A stretch of 64,000 bases of DNA from Bryobacteraceae bacterium (lineage in GTDB: Bacteria > Acidobacteriota > Terriglobia > Bryobacterales > Bryobacteraceae). Numbering within the stretch: position 1 is the first letter of the stretch; each line of letters begins with the position of its first letter. Below, piece after piece: positions 38,656-47,996 of this stretch. The translations under genes and the position numbers were made by a program. The DNA lies in NCBI GenBank assembly GCA_025928545.1, contig JAICJH010000015.1, positions 50,142-114,141 of the forward strand, in the 5' to 3' direction. The notes below the pieces were generated by a model, which saw only the letters and a list, made by a program, of their open reading frames with translations, was not told where the DNA came from and ran no database searches.

Positions 38656-40624
38656 GAAGCCAGTTGCTTTTTTCAGTCCGCTGCCGCCCGCCCGGACCGG
38701 CACCGCGGACTATGCCCACGCACTGATTCCGGAACTATCCCGGCTCGTGGATCTCAAAGTCTTCGAGCAGGTTCCCAGACGGTTCGATCCCGCCGATTTC
38801 AGCAATATCGTTTATCAAATAGGGAACAACTCCTGGCATTGGGAAATTTATGAATTGGCGTTGCGACACCCTGGCATCGTCGTGCTGCACGAGGCTAATC
38901 TGCATGACCTGATACGCGGACACACCGGCGCGCAATCCGACGCGTATATGAGGGAAGTAGTTTACGAGATATTCGGCGTGGAAATGGAAGCGTTGGGCGG
39001 ACCCGGGGTAAGTTCTGCCGGGGCACAACCTCGCATGTTCTCGATGTTGAAGCGACTGCTTTCCGCAAGCCGGGCCTGCATTGTGCATAACCGGTATGCG
39101 GAGGGAATAGTCAGGCGAAAGGGCTTTACTGGTCCCGTGGCCCGGATACCACACGGAGCGGAGCTGATATCCCGCGATGGCTCTGACTTCAGAAAAAAGC
39201 TGGGGCTTGAGCCGGAGGAACCACTGCTCGGGATGTTCGGTTACTTCCGGCCGGATAAGCAGGTCTGTGAGTGCCTGCAGGCCTTCGGGAGTTTTCTGAG
39301 ATACGTTCCTTCGGCCCACATGGTGATTGCCGGCCAAGCGCATCCCGAAGTGCCCCTGGCGGAGGAAATCGAACGTCTCGCTCTTACTGGACGGGTTCAC
39401 GTTCTGGGTTTTCAAACGCTTGAGGACCTCGACGGTTATATCGCCGCCTGCGACGTGATCCTCAACCTGCGATCGCCGACGTTTGGAGAGAGCTCCGGCA
39501 TTGCTGCGCGGGCGTTCGGAATGGGCAAGACCGTAATACTGACCGACGACGGCGTTAACTGCGATTTCCCGGACGATATCTGCGTCCGGATACCCGCCGA
39601 CCGCTACCAGGTTCCGGTTCTGAGCAGGACGCTGGATTGGTTGCTTTCGACGCCCGGCCTGCCCGCGGAAATCGGGGGCGCAGCTGCCCGGTGGGTAGCC
39701 GCAAACAGCACCTGGGAGCACGTAGCCGCGCGTTATGCGGAGGTTTTGGCTGACGATCGAGGTGAGCCCAGTTCAAAGCTCACCGATTCGAGGGTCGCCG
39801 GCCACCAGCATTTTGCGAGTTACCTGGCGCGGTGGGTGGGATCTGCAACAGCCGAGTTCAGCTATCTTGAGCAGCACCGGAACCGCCTGGTCCGGACGCT
39901 GCAACTGACGCCGCCCGGCAGTTCCACGCAACGCGTTCTCGAAATGGGTTGCTATCTCCAGATCACGCCTGCATTGCGCAATCTGCTGGGGTACGGAGAT
40001 TTGCGGGCGTGTTATCTCGGCCATGGCGCACCCGATCTGAAGACCAGAACATCCGGCGATGGTGAGACATTTGAATGCGCCATCGACCTTTTCGATTGTG
40101 AGCGCGATCCATTTCCTTATCCCGCCGATTTTTTTTCGACGGTCCTGTGCTGTGAACTGCTGGAGCATTTGAAAATCGACCCGATGTATATGATGGGTGA
40201 GATTCACCGCATTCTGAAAATTGGCGGTGTGCTCGTGCTGACGACCCCGAACGCAGTATCGTTACGCGCTGTTCACTCTGTAATCAAAGGCAACCACCCG
40301 GGTTTCTACAATCGGTACCCGGATCCGCAGTCCGGCGATCCCGACCCCAAACATGAACGAGAATATACGCCGCTGGAGATCTCGTTGTTGCTTGAGGCTG
40401 CGGGTTTTTTTGTCGATCACATCGAGACTGGCCCCTATGGAAGCGAATCCTCGGTGGGGGCCGAATGGACTTCGTCGCTGCTGGCCTCGCTGAATGCGGA
40501 CCTCAAGTTGCGGGGCGACTGCATATTCGCAGTCGCCCGTAAGGAATCAATTCCGCGCGATTCGCGCCCCGCATGGCTGTACGATTCGGGTGGTGAACCA
40601 AATCAGGAATTTCGCCCCCGATAA
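38645..40624 (+). CDS. Bifunctional GT4 glycosyltransferase-methyltransferase
   Basis: 659 residues from GTG at 38645, overlapping the upstream gene by 11 bases. Residues 1-375 are a GT-B fold GT4-type glycosyltransferase: N-terminal PLPPARTGTADYA, a donor-site half with LGMFGYFRPDKQ, HVLGFQTLEDLDGYIAACD and the E-x7-E-like region SPTFGESSGIAARAFG. Residues about 400-640 are a class I methyltransferase-like domain with LEMGCYLQITP (a weak motif I), CELLEHL and LVLTTPNAVS. Fusion of a sugar transferase with a methyltransferase suggests addition and methylation of one sugar in the same pathway. Both halves look complete, though the weak glycine motif may reduce SAM binding. Confidence 0.82.
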   Translation: MRAKKPVAFFSPLPPARTGTADYAHALIPELSRLVDLKVFEQVPRRFDPADFSNIVYQIGNNSWHWEIYELALRHPGIVVLHEANLHDLIRGHTGAQSDAYMREVVYEIFGVEMEALGGPGVSSAGAQPRMFSMLKRLLSASRACIVHNRYAEGIVRRKGFTGPVARIPHGAELISRDGSDFRKKLGLEPEEPLLGMFGYFRPDKQVCECLQAFGSFLRYVPSAHMVIAGQAHPEVPLAEEIERLALTGRVHVLGFQTLEDLDGYIAACDVILNLRSPTFGESSGIAARAFGMGKTVILTDDGVNCDFPDDICVRIPADRYQVPVLSRTLDWLLSTPGLPAEIGGAAARWVAANSTWEHVAARYAEVLADDRGEPSSKLTDSRVAGHQHFASYLARWVGSATAEFSYLEQHRNRLVRTLQLTPPGSSTQRVLEMGCYLQITPALRNLLGYGDLRACYLGHGAPDLKTRTSGDGETFECAIDLFDCERDPFPYPADFFSTVLCCELLEHLKIDPMYMMGEIHRILKIGGVLVLTTPNAVSLRAVHSVIKGNHPGFYNRYPDPQSGDPDPKHEREYTPLEISLLLEAAGFFVDHIETGPYGSESSVGAEWTSSLLASLNADLKLRGDCIFAVARKESIPRDSRPAWLYDSGGEPNQEFRPR

Positions 40625-40663
40625 TTCTCCGGATGAGTGTTGTTACACTGACTTGACGCGCCA

Positions 40664-41662
40664 ATGACTTCCGTCGCAATCGTGATACCGACGCTGCTGG
40701 GTGGTGCCCCGCTGAAAAAATGCCTGGCGGCGCTTGAGCGTCAGACTTACCGGGATTTCGAAATTATTGTCGTAAATAACGGAGTCGACAATGGCGTAGA
40801 TTCCAGCGAGGTATCTGCGCGTGTAATTCAAATGCCTCGTAACGTGGGATTCGGAGCAGCCGTCAACGCAGCCATCCGAAGCAGCGATACGGCACTTATA
40901 GCTACGCTTAACGACGATACCGAACCGGATACAGGTTGGCTGGATGCGCTCGTCCGAGAGATCAACTCCGATCCGCAGGTTGGCATGTGTGCGTCGCAAA
41001 TTCGCCGGTTTCAGGCTGACTGTCTGGATTCCGCTGGAATGCTGATCTGTCTCGATGGCAGCAGTAAACAACGTGGTGGCTGCATGCCGCGCGCGTCCTT
41101 CGACCGATCCGGAGATGCCTTACTGCCCAGCGCCTGCGCCGCCCTCTATCGGCGCAGTATGCTGAACCAGATTGGCTTGTTCGATGAAGATTTTTTCCTT
41201 TATTGCGAGGACACAGACCTGGGCCTTCGCGCGCAATGGGCGGATTGGCGATGCCGCTACGTCGCGGGGGCTTCGACACGTCATCATTATTCGCTGACGG
41301 CTGGCTCCGTTTCGTGTCTCAAGGCGCGTTTGGTTGAGCGAAATCGAATTTGGCTGGCTATCAAGAATTTCCCTCCGCGATTACTCCTCGCGCTCCCGTT
41401 CGTTTCCTTCGCACGGTATCTTTCGCAGCTAAGGTCGATCGGCAGTTCGAACAGCGCGGCAGCTGGCTTCATCAACTCGGGCCAGTCGCGCTGGTCGGCA
41501 GCGGGAATTGTCATTCGGGCGCATTGGGAAACCCTGTTCGAATTACCGCGCCTGATCAGAAAAAGGAATATTGTCCGTTCGACGAGACGAATACGCGCGG
41601 ACGAATTCATTCATATTCTGTACCGGAATCGAATTACCGCCTGGGAGATCGGACAACAGTGA
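40664..41662 (+). CDS. GT2 family glycosyltransferase (rhamnosyltransferase-like)
   Basis: 332-residue GT-A enzyme. The N-terminus VAIVIPTLLGGAPLKKCL, the NVGFGAAVNAAI loop, the DxD-like NDDTEP that would bind metal and nucleotide-sugar, and the acceptor-side DEDFFLYCEDTDLGLRA are all typical of rhamnosyltransferase-like GT2 proteins. The C-terminal ~90 residues contain a hydrophobic stretch (LLLALPFVSFARYL) that may attach it to the inner membrane. It follows the previous gene by 39 bases, and its TGA overlaps the GTG start of the next gene. It probably adds a sugar to a lipid-linked intermediate; donor and acceptor are unknown. Confidence 0.87.
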   Translation: MTSVAIVIPTLLGGAPLKKCLAALERQTYRDFEIIVVNNGVDNGVDSSEVSARVIQMPRNVGFGAAVNAAIRSSDTALIATLNDDTEPDTGWLDALVREINSDPQVGMCASQIRRFQADCLDSAGMLICLDGSSKQRGGCMPRASFDRSGDALLPSACAALYRRSMLNQIGLFDEDFFLYCEDTDLGLRAQWADWRCRYVAGASTRHHYSLTAGSVSCLKARLVERNRIWLAIKNFPPRLLLALPFVSFARYLSQLRSIGSSNSAAAGFINSGQSRWSAAGIVIRAHWETLFELPRLIRKRNIVRSTRRIRADEFIHILYRNRITAWEIGQQ

Positions 41663-42402
41663 AACTCCTGAAGGTAATGGTGATCGTACCTGCCCTGAAT
41701 GAGGAAGGTGCTATCGGAGATGTTGTCCGGTCGGTGAAGAGAGTACTCCCGGGTATGCCGGTGCTTGTAATAGACGACCACTCCTGGGATTCCACGGCAG
41801 TCCTGGCAAAAGTCGCCGGGGCCGAAGTGGTGAGATCGGACATCCATATTGGAATCGGCGGCTGTGTGCGGCTTGCGTACTCGATGGCGCTGGAGCAGGG
41901 ATACGATTACGTAATTCGGGTAGATGGCGACGGGCAACACGAGACAGGAGATATTCCTGAAATACTCGAAACTCTGGTTGCGACTGGAGCTGACGCCGTA
42001 ATCGGTTCGAGATTTGTGAAGCCGGGGCAGTGGAAGTCGCCAGTCCTCCGCCTCATCGGCATAACTATTTTCCGCGCTCTCCTGAAACCGGTATTAGGCA
42101 AGGCAATTCAGGATCCGACGTCGGGATTTATTGGAATCAACCGCCGCGCACTGGAAGTTCTGGCTCAATCGCTGCCTGCGACTTACCCGGAGATCGGGGC
42201 CCTCATCCTCCTCCGACAAAATGGCTTGCAGTTCCGCGAAATCTCAAGCCGCATGTATCCGCGCCGCACCGGACGTTCCTCTTTCACAGCAACCCGGTCT
42301 TTACAATACACATGGAGCGTATTGCGCGGAATTCTGGCCCATACCATGCGTCCGGAACTGCCACTGGACCGAATCTATCAGGGTGGGCTTGAAAGCGAAT
42401 AA
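41659..42402 (+). CDS. Polyprenyl-phosphate mannose (DPM1-like) synthase, GT2
   Basis: 247 residues from GTG at 41659 within GTGA shared with the upstream stop; the open frame extends upstream to 41350 but that part lies inside the GT2 gene. It shows the dolichol-phosphate-mannose-synthase-like pattern: VIVPALNEEGAIGDVV, VLVIDDHSWDST, RVDGDGQHETGDIPE with the metal-binding DGDGQH, GSRFVKPGQW, and DPTSGFIGINRRALE. No C-terminal membrane helices are present, as in the short DPM1 class. It would make polyprenyl-P-mannose (or another hexose) on the inner leaflet, the kind of donor used by the TMTC-like product of the next gene, whose start overlaps it by 20 bases. The exact sugar is not shown. 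Confidence 0.85.
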   Translation: MKLLKVMVIVPALNEEGAIGDVVRSVKRVLPGMPVLVIDDHSWDSTAVLAKVAGAEVVRSDIHIGIGGCVRLAYSMALEQGYDYVIRVDGDGQHETGDIPEILETLVATGADAVIGSRFVKPGQWKSPVLRLIGITIFRALLKPVLGKAIQDPTSGFIGINRRALEVLAQSLPATYPEIGALILLRQNGLQFREISSRMYPRRTGRSSFTATRSLQYTWSVLRGILAHTMRPELPLDRIYQGGLESE

Positions 42403-44122
42403 GCGGCGCAGGGAATCCGCGCCCTCCGCCGAAACGCCGGCTGGCGCCGCCACGATTTTCGGGGTATCCGCCTGGCTGTATGCTATTCCTGCAGCTTTGG
42501 GTTTGATTTTCGCTTTTGGCGAGTCGGTTCGCGGCCCTTTTATTTTCGACGATTACCATTTGCCGTTTAACGATCCGCATGCAGTCGAGATGGGCGCCAG
42601 ATTCTGGATTGGCGGTGTGCGCCCCCTCCTCATGGTCACGTACTGGGCGAATTTTCTCCTCTCTGGAACAAACCCCGAGTCGTACCACATAGTCAATCTC
42701 ATCCTGCACCTTACAGCTACCGCGCTGTTCTTCCTGATCCTGCGACGTCTCGGGGCATTTCTTCCAGCCAGCCCGGGGTGGAGCCCGTGGTTCGGCGCCG
42801 GGCTTTTTCTGCTGCATCCTCTGCAAACCGAGTCCGTGGATTACGTAGCAGGCAGATCCGAAATTTTATGCGCCATTTTCGTGTTCATGGCATGGTTATT
42901 GTTTTTGCATTATTTCGACACCAGGTTACCGGTAATCGCGACAGTAGGTATCTTATTGTGTTGTGCCGCCGCGGTTCTTTCCAAAGAAAGTGGCGTTTGC
43001 GTGTGGGGTCTGATGGTCTGCTCGGATTTCTATTGGAACCGGCAGGGAGTCGCTACGCAATTACGACGTAAGGCCGCTCTCTATCTCACTGGCCTGGCAG
43101 GACTACCGGCAGCTGTATTCCTGATATTCCGCATGCTGTCCAATTCTTCCACCGCGGGATTTGGAACGGGCGTGACGCCCTGGGCGTATGCGCTCACCCA
43201 GTGCCGTTCGATCCTGATTTATTTACGTCTCTTCTTTTGGCCGGCGGGACAGAACCTCAACTGGCGCTTGCCGATGTACCATTCCGTGTGGCAGGGAGGG
43301 GCGTGGCCGTATGCCCTCGCTCTGATGACGTTGCTCGCCGGGGTGTGTTTCTTTTATTCGAGGCTCAGGGTGTTTTCATTTGGTGTGGCCTTGTTTCTGG
43401 TGGCCCTGGCGCCAACCTCATCATTTGTGCCTGTGCAGGATAATCTGGCAGAGCGCCGCATGTACTTACCGCTTGCGGGCCTGATTATCGCGGTCCTCGG
43501 CGTCGCCGCTCAGACCCCCGTCGGGACGCGGATGCGGAACGCTGTATTCACCCTCCTGTTGGCAGCCGTGGCGCTGGTCTCCCAAAACAGAAGCCATATC
43601 TGGAGTGACGAACGTCTCATGTGGCGGAATGTGATTGCGCAGGATCCCGGTAACGCCCAGGCGCATTCCTGGCTGGCAGGCGTACTGGCGATGCGCGGCG
43701 ATTGCGGAGGTGCCGCGGTGGAATACAAAACTTCCGCCGACCTTGATGGCCTGACCCTCGCTAACGGCACGAATCTGGCAACGGCCTATGAATGCAGCAA
43801 GCAGCCGGAACGGGCGCTGGCCACATGGCGAGAACTCGTTAAGATTCATCCGGCCGCCAATGCTTACAACAGAATCGGATATCTGGAAGCGATCAATAAC
43901 AATATTCAACCCTCTCTGGACGCCTTTGATGCGGCCCTGCGTCTTGACCCGAACAATGCCACCGCATACGCGTACCGCGGAACGGCAAATATGGCGCTGC
44001 GGAAGACGGCCGCGGCTAAGGAAGATTTTCTGCGGGCTATCGCTCTTGACCCCGGCAATGCCATCGCGGCGGCTGGACTGGGGCGTCTCGGGACGGAACC
44101 TCGTCTGGTGAAGGAACAATAG
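42383..44122 (+). CDS. TMTC-like membrane glycosyltransferase with C-terminal TPRs
   Basis: 579 residues from GTG at 42383; no strong ribosome-binding site is seen, and the frame is open upstream into the DPM gene. Residues about 25-400 form a polytopic GT-C domain: RGPFIFDDYHLPFND with the catalytic-type Asp pair in the first external loop, RPLLMVTYWANF, YHIVNLILHL, HPLQTESVDYVAGRSEIL and LSKESGVC, a layout I know from TMTC-type and related bacterial proteins. Residues about 420-579 are TPRs, facing outward in TMTC enzymes, e.g. AALRLDPNNATAYAYRGTA. TMTC1-4 transfer mannose from Dol-P-Man to Ser/Thr of cadherin beta-sandwich domains. The gene next door encodes a matching donor synthase, and the divergent operon encodes giant beta-sandwich proteins. 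Substrate is inference. Confidence 0.82.
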   Translation: MGLKANKRRRESAPSAETPAGAATIFGVSAWLYAIPAALGLIFAFGESVRGPFIFDDYHLPFNDPHAVEMGARFWIGGVRPLLMVTYWANFLLSGTNPESYHIVNLILHLTATALFFLILRRLGAFLPASPGWSPWFGAGLFLLHPLQTESVDYVAGRSEILCAIFVFMAWLLFLHYFDTRLPVIATVGILLCCAAAVLSKESGVCVWGLMVCSDFYWNRQGVATQLRRKAALYLTGLAGLPAAVFLIFRMLSNSSTAGFGTGVTPWAYALTQCRSILIYLRLFFWPAGQNLNWRLPMYHSVWQGGAWPYALALMTLLAGVCFFYSRLRVFSFGVALFLVALAPTSSFVPVQDNLAERRMYLPLAGLIIAVLGVAAQTPVGTRMRNAVFTLLLAAVALVSQNRSHIWSDERLMWRNVIAQDPGNAQAHSWLAGVLAMRGDCGGAAVEYKTSADLDGLTLANGTNLATAYECSKQPERALATWRELVKIHPAANAYNRIGYLEAINNNIQPSLDAFDAALRLDPNNATAYAYRGTANMALRKTAAAKEDFLRAIALDPGNAIAAAGLGRLGTEPRLVKEQ

Positions 44123-45273
44123 TGGCGTTGCGCATCGGTGTCAACGCGCTCTACCTTATTCCCGGTGGAGTAGGAGGGACCGAGATCTACCTCCGTCGGC
44201 TGTTGGAAGCAATGCAAGAGACCGACCGGATAAATCACTATTTTGTTTTTGTCAATCGGGAAACCGACCCGGAGCTCGTTCCGCGAGGGGAGAGATTCCA
44301 TCTGGTGCGCTGTACGGTTGCCGCACGGATTCGTCCGCTCAGAATCACCTACGAGCAGACCGTGCTGGCCGCACTACTGAAGAAGTACGGAATTTCCGTG
44401 CTGCTGAATCCCGGTTACACAAGCCCGGCACTCTCACCTTGTCCCGTGGTATCGGTGTTTCATGACCTGCAACACAAGGTTCACCCTGCGTTTTTCCGCC
44501 CTGCGCAGTTACCATTCTGGAACCTATTGTTATGGGCGTCGGCGCGAACATCGAAGAGAATCATTGCCGTGTCGTCGAATACCGCTGCCGATCTGGCAAA
44601 ATACATGCCGTTCGCCGACACAAAAACCAGCGTTGTTCCGCACGGCGTGGATCCGGCTTTTTCGGAAATTGCGACGAGGCGGAGCCTCAAGTGCGACCGG
44701 AATGAGTCCGCAGGAATCCGATGTGAAGCTGATCGATTGCTCCTCACGGTCTCGACGCTTCATCCTCACAAAAACGTGGCTCGGCTCATTCAGGCGTTCG
44801 CGTCTTTTCGAGTCAACCGGCCGGAGTATCGGTTGGTGGTGGCTGGCCTGCGCGGATTCGCAACGGCGCAAATTGAACAGTTGGTGCGGACTCTGAACCT
44901 CGACGGCTGCGTAGAACTTACTGGTTGGATACCACAGGCGGACCTCTACAGTCTTTTTGAGCGTGCCGATGCATTCGTGGCGCCCAGTCTCTTCGAGGGG
45001 TTCGGGTTGACGTTGGCGGAAGCGCTGGCGGCCGGACTACCAACCGCATGTTCCGACATCCCCGTGTTTGATTCAGTGGCGGGGACGAGCACGGTCCGGT
45101 TCAATCCTCAATGTGTGACTGCCATGACTGAGGCGATGCATAAAGTGACTGGCGATGAGGCGTTCCGCAGTTTCGCGCGCACGGCAGGACCGGCACAGGT
45201 GCAGTCCCTCCGGTGGACCCGAACCGCGGTGTTAACGCTGGAAGAACTGGTTAAGGCAGCAACGCCCTGCTAA
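44122..45273 (+). CDS. GT4 family glycosyltransferase
   Basis: 383-residue GT-B enzyme starting at a GTG that shares one base with the previous TAG. N-terminal RIGVNALYLIPGGVGGTE is the acceptor-side glycine loop; the donor-side half shows VSTLHPHKNVARLIQAF, VELTGWIPQADLYSLFERAD and the E-x7-E motif PSLFEGFGLTLAEALA, where nucleotide sugar is bound. It is closest in pattern to mannosyltransferase-like GT4 enzymes of exopolysaccharide and glycan clusters. It is the last plus-strand gene of the cluster and ends 4 bases inside the convergent GT4 gene. Confidence 0.87.
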   Translation: MALRIGVNALYLIPGGVGGTEIYLRRLLEAMQETDRINHYFVFVNRETDPELVPRGERFHLVRCTVAARIRPLRITYEQTVLAALLKKYGISVLLNPGYTSPALSPCPVVSVFHDLQHKVHPAFFRPAQLPFWNLLLWASARTSKRIIAVSSNTAADLAKYMPFADTKTSVVPHGVDPAFSEIATRRSLKCDRNESAGIRCEADRLLLTVSTLHPHKNVARLIQAFASFRVNRPEYRLVVAGLRGFATAQIEQLVRTLNLDGCVELTGWIPQADLYSLFERADAFVAPSLFEGFGLTLAEALAAGLPTACSDIPVFDSVAGTSTVRFNPQCVTAMTEAMHKVTGDEAFRSFARTAGPAQVQSLRWTRTAVLTLEELVKAATPC

Positions 45274-46487
45274 ACCGGCCGCGAGGCGCCGCAGAGACGC
45301 TGGAAGAATTCTACGGAGCGTGCAGCCGCGGCCTGCCAGGTGAAGATTTGCGCTCGTTTGGCGCCCTGCGCGCTGAGCTTTTGCCGCAACCCTGGCGATT
45401 CCCCGATCAGCGCGATGGCGCGCGCAAGCTCAGCCGGACTTCGTGGATCTACAAGCAGCGCGGCATTGCCTGTGACCTCTGGAAGCGAAGAAATGTTTGA
45501 GGTGATCACCGGGCAACCCGCCGCCATAGCCTGCACAACCGGAAAGCCAAAACCTTCGTAAAGACTCGGGTAAACAGTTGCCAATGCCCCTGCGGTCAAC
45601 GATGGCACCAATGATTCAGGAACGTAGCCGAGGTAACGTAACCCGGAATTCTGCCGGGTTAGTTCTGCAAGCCGGTTCATTGTGCCGACACAGTCCCAGC
45701 CCGGCAGACCGGCGAGCACAAGTTTATGTCCATCGCGGAAACCCGAGGGCAATGACATCCACGCCGTCAACATGGTTTCGATGTTCTTCCTGGGCTCAAT
45801 CGTTCCGATGTAAAGGAAGTAATTGTCTTTTAGATCGTAGCGTGAAGCCGCCCGGCGGACATCGTTCGGATCGACTGAAAAATAGGTACTTGGCACGCCC
45901 GGATAGATCACGCGAATCTTTTCGGGATCTAGTCCGAGAATACGCACCGCGTCCGACTTTGTATTTTCCGAAACCGCAATCAGTCCCGCTGCCCGATGAA
46001 GGACCCGATCCGCAAACGCCAGGTCAGCGATAACCTGCGCACTCCGGTGAAACTGGGGCGTAATCCAGGCGGTAAGATCATGCAGGGTAGCCGAAAGCAG
46101 CGGACGTCTGGGCAGAACCCGTAGCAGGTTGGAGGCGTGAAATATGTCGCAACGTGGCGCAAACCGATCGAGCATTGCGGCGGGCATGTGATTGAAGAAC
46201 TGAAGCAATGCGAGTCCCAGCCAATTCGACCTGATCCCCGGCGAATGGAGAAGCGCTCCGGAAGCGGGTTCCAGAAACGATAGGACCGCCGGGTCGCAGG
46301 CTCTAACTGCTCTGAGCCAGTGGTAGAGCCACGTCTTGACGCCGGCACTCCTGACCAGCAATGGGGAGCAATCGATGCAAACGGCGGATTGGTGCGGGTG
46401 TTCTGCCAAATGGAACGCTTTCGATTGTCCGATTCTATCCCGGCAGATTATCGGGCGCCGAAACGGTCGTGCACAGTCAGGAATCAC
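45270..46487 (-). CDS. GT4 family glycosyltransferase, convergent
   Basis: 405 residues if started at ATG 46487, but family members begin about where this chain reads VCIDCSPLLVRSAGVKTWL (residue 36 on), so the true start may be internal, for example a TTG near 46409. GT4 signs are clear: SAGVKTW glycine-like loop, HASNLLRVLP, LIAVSENTKSDAV, LYIGTIEPRKNIETML, LRYLGYVPESLVPSL and the E-x7-E motif PSLYEGFGFPVVQAMA. It is transcribed toward the plus-strand cluster and overlaps its end by four bases, so it is probably a late addition to the same pathway. There are 50 bases between its upstream end and the helicase start. Confidence 0.82.
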   Translation of the reverse strand: MIPDCARPFRRPIICRDRIGQSKAFHLAEHPHQSAVCIDCSPLLVRSAGVKTWLYHWLRAVRACDPAVLSFLEPASGALLHSPGIRSNWLGLALLQFFNHMPAAMLDRFAPRCDIFHASNLLRVLPRRPLLSATLHDLTAWITPQFHRSAQVIADLAFADRVLHRAAGLIAVSENTKSDAVRILGLDPEKIRVIYPGVPSTYFSVDPNDVRRAASRYDLKDNYFLYIGTIEPRKNIETMLTAWMSLPSGFRDGHKLVLAGLPGWDCVGTMNRLAELTRQNSGLRYLGYVPESLVPSLTAGALATVYPSLYEGFGFPVVQAMAAGCPVITSNISSLPEVTGNAALLVDPRSPAELARAIALIGESPGLRQKLSAQGAKRAQIFTWQAAAARSVEFFQRLCGASRPV

Positions 46488-46537
46488 ATCGGCACAAAGA
46501 ACCGGGTAGAATTAAGAACGATCATGCCGAATCTGCG

Positions 46538-47785
46538 ATGACCCACTTTTCAGAGATCAAGCTTTCCGCGGTGCTGCGGAAGAATCTCGACAAAAACAAC
46601 TTCATCATTGCCACGCCCGTACAGGCTCAGGCGATTCCGCCGCTCATCGAAGGCCGCGATGTTGTCGCCACCGCGCAGACCGGCACCGGCAAGACGCTCG
46701 CCTTTGCCATCCCGATCATCGAGGCGTTGATTGCCGTTCCGCGCAGCAAGAGCATCAAAGCGCTCATCATCAGCCCGACCCGCGAACTCGCTATTCAGAT
46801 CGAAAAAGCTATCAGCGAACTGACTCCCGGCACTCACATCCGTACCGCTGTCGTAGTGGGAGGCATGAGTGAAGCACAGCAGCTTCGCGATATCGAGATG
46901 GGCGCGGAAATCGTGATCGCCACTCCTGGCCGGCTCTGCGACTATCTGGATCGCCGCCTGGTTTCGCTTTCGAAAACAACGATGATTGTTCTGGACGAAG
47001 CAGACCGTATGCTCGACATGGGCTTTCTGCCTTCGCTGCGCACCATTCTTGAAAAGCTGCCTGAAAAGCGCCAGATGATGCTCTTTTCCGCGACGATTGA
47101 ATCATCCGTTGCCCATCTCGTACATTCGTACGTACACAAGCCTGTCCGCATCGAGGTGGGGGCCTCCACGCGCCCGGCGGAGCAGGTGGATCTTTATTGT
47201 TTCGAAATCGAGGTGCGTTCCAAATCCGATTTGCTGCTGCATCTGCTGGAGACGGTTCAGGGCTCCATGCTGGTTTTTACCGCCACGCGCATGGGAGCCG
47301 ACCGCCTGGCGCAATTACTCGTGCGGGCCCGCATTTCATGCACGGTTATCCATGGTGAGCGGTCGCAGTCCGAACGCAATCAGGCACTACAGGGCTTCAA
47401 GGATGGCAATTTCCGCGTACTCGTTGCTACCGATGTCGCGGCGCGCGGTATCCATGTGGACGACATCGCGCATGTGGTGAACTACGACTTGCCGCAGATC
47501 CCGGAGGATTTTATCCATCGGGTGGGAAGGACGGGCCGCGCGGGTGCACGGGGTTCGTCGTGGACGTTCGCGACTCCGCTGGAGCGCGCCGATATCAGAG
47601 GTATTGAGAAGATGCTCAACGTCAGAATTGAGTACCAGGACGTTCCGTCTCTGCCGCCTCCGATTGGCATGGTGCCTGAAGATGGCATTATTGTCCGAAC
47701 CGCGGCCGTCAGTGCTCCAACTTCGACCGTTGTACCCCAGGCGCCTAAAGTGCGCAGCTTTTCACCCGGCCGCCGCAGGCGCTGA
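46538..47785 (+). CDS. DEAD-box RNA helicase (RhlE-like)
   Basis: 415 residues from ATG at 46538; the frame is open to 46361 but helicase homology begins here. All core motifs are present: Q motif TPVQAQAIPP, motif I AQTGTGKT, Ia PTRELA, Ib TPGRL, II DEAD, III SAT, IV VFTATR, V ATDVAARGI and VI HRVGRTGRAG. The C-terminal tail is short and ends in SPGRRRR, a basic RNA-contacting end. It unwinds RNA duplexes in ribosome assembly or mRNA decay. Divergent from the GT4 gene; no partner genes adjoin it, so it looks like an independent housekeeping gene. Confidence 0.93.
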   Translation: MTHFSEIKLSAVLRKNLDKNNFIIATPVQAQAIPPLIEGRDVVATAQTGTGKTLAFAIPIIEALIAVPRSKSIKALIISPTRELAIQIEKAISELTPGTHIRTAVVVGGMSEAQQLRDIEMGAEIVIATPGRLCDYLDRRLVSLSKTTMIVLDEADRMLDMGFLPSLRTILEKLPEKRQMMLFSATIESSVAHLVHSYVHKPVRIEVGASTRPAEQVDLYCFEIEVRSKSDLLLHLLETVQGSMLVFTATRMGADRLAQLLVRARISCTVIHGERSQSERNQALQGFKDGNFRVLVATDVAARGIHVDDIAHVVNYDLPQIPEDFIHRVGRTGRAGARGSSWTFATPLERADIRGIEKMLNVRIEYQDVPSLPPPIGMVPEDGIIVRTAAVSAPTSTVVPQAPKVRSFSPGRRRR

Positions 47786-47996
47786 CACTGTTCCTCATCG
47801 CCGAAGTCGGCTACCGGCTCGGCAATTCATAGGCTTTTCCGACTGTTGAAATGGGAGCGGTTGCGTTCAGCATGCCGTATCCACGTGCCGAGCGAGTGTG
47901 CGAGTCTATTGGGAGGGATCGGACGAGGCTCCCATGCAAGACGGGTGGGTGAACGGCTGCGCCCATTGTCTTGCCGCCGATCGGAATTGCTGACAA
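47786..47996. other. Intergenic region after the helicase gene
   Basis: 211 bases. GCCGA-AG-TCGGC (47800-47811) lies just after the helicase stop but has a two-base loop and no T-run, so it is a poor terminator. No credible small gene or tRNA is seen. Confidence 0.4.
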
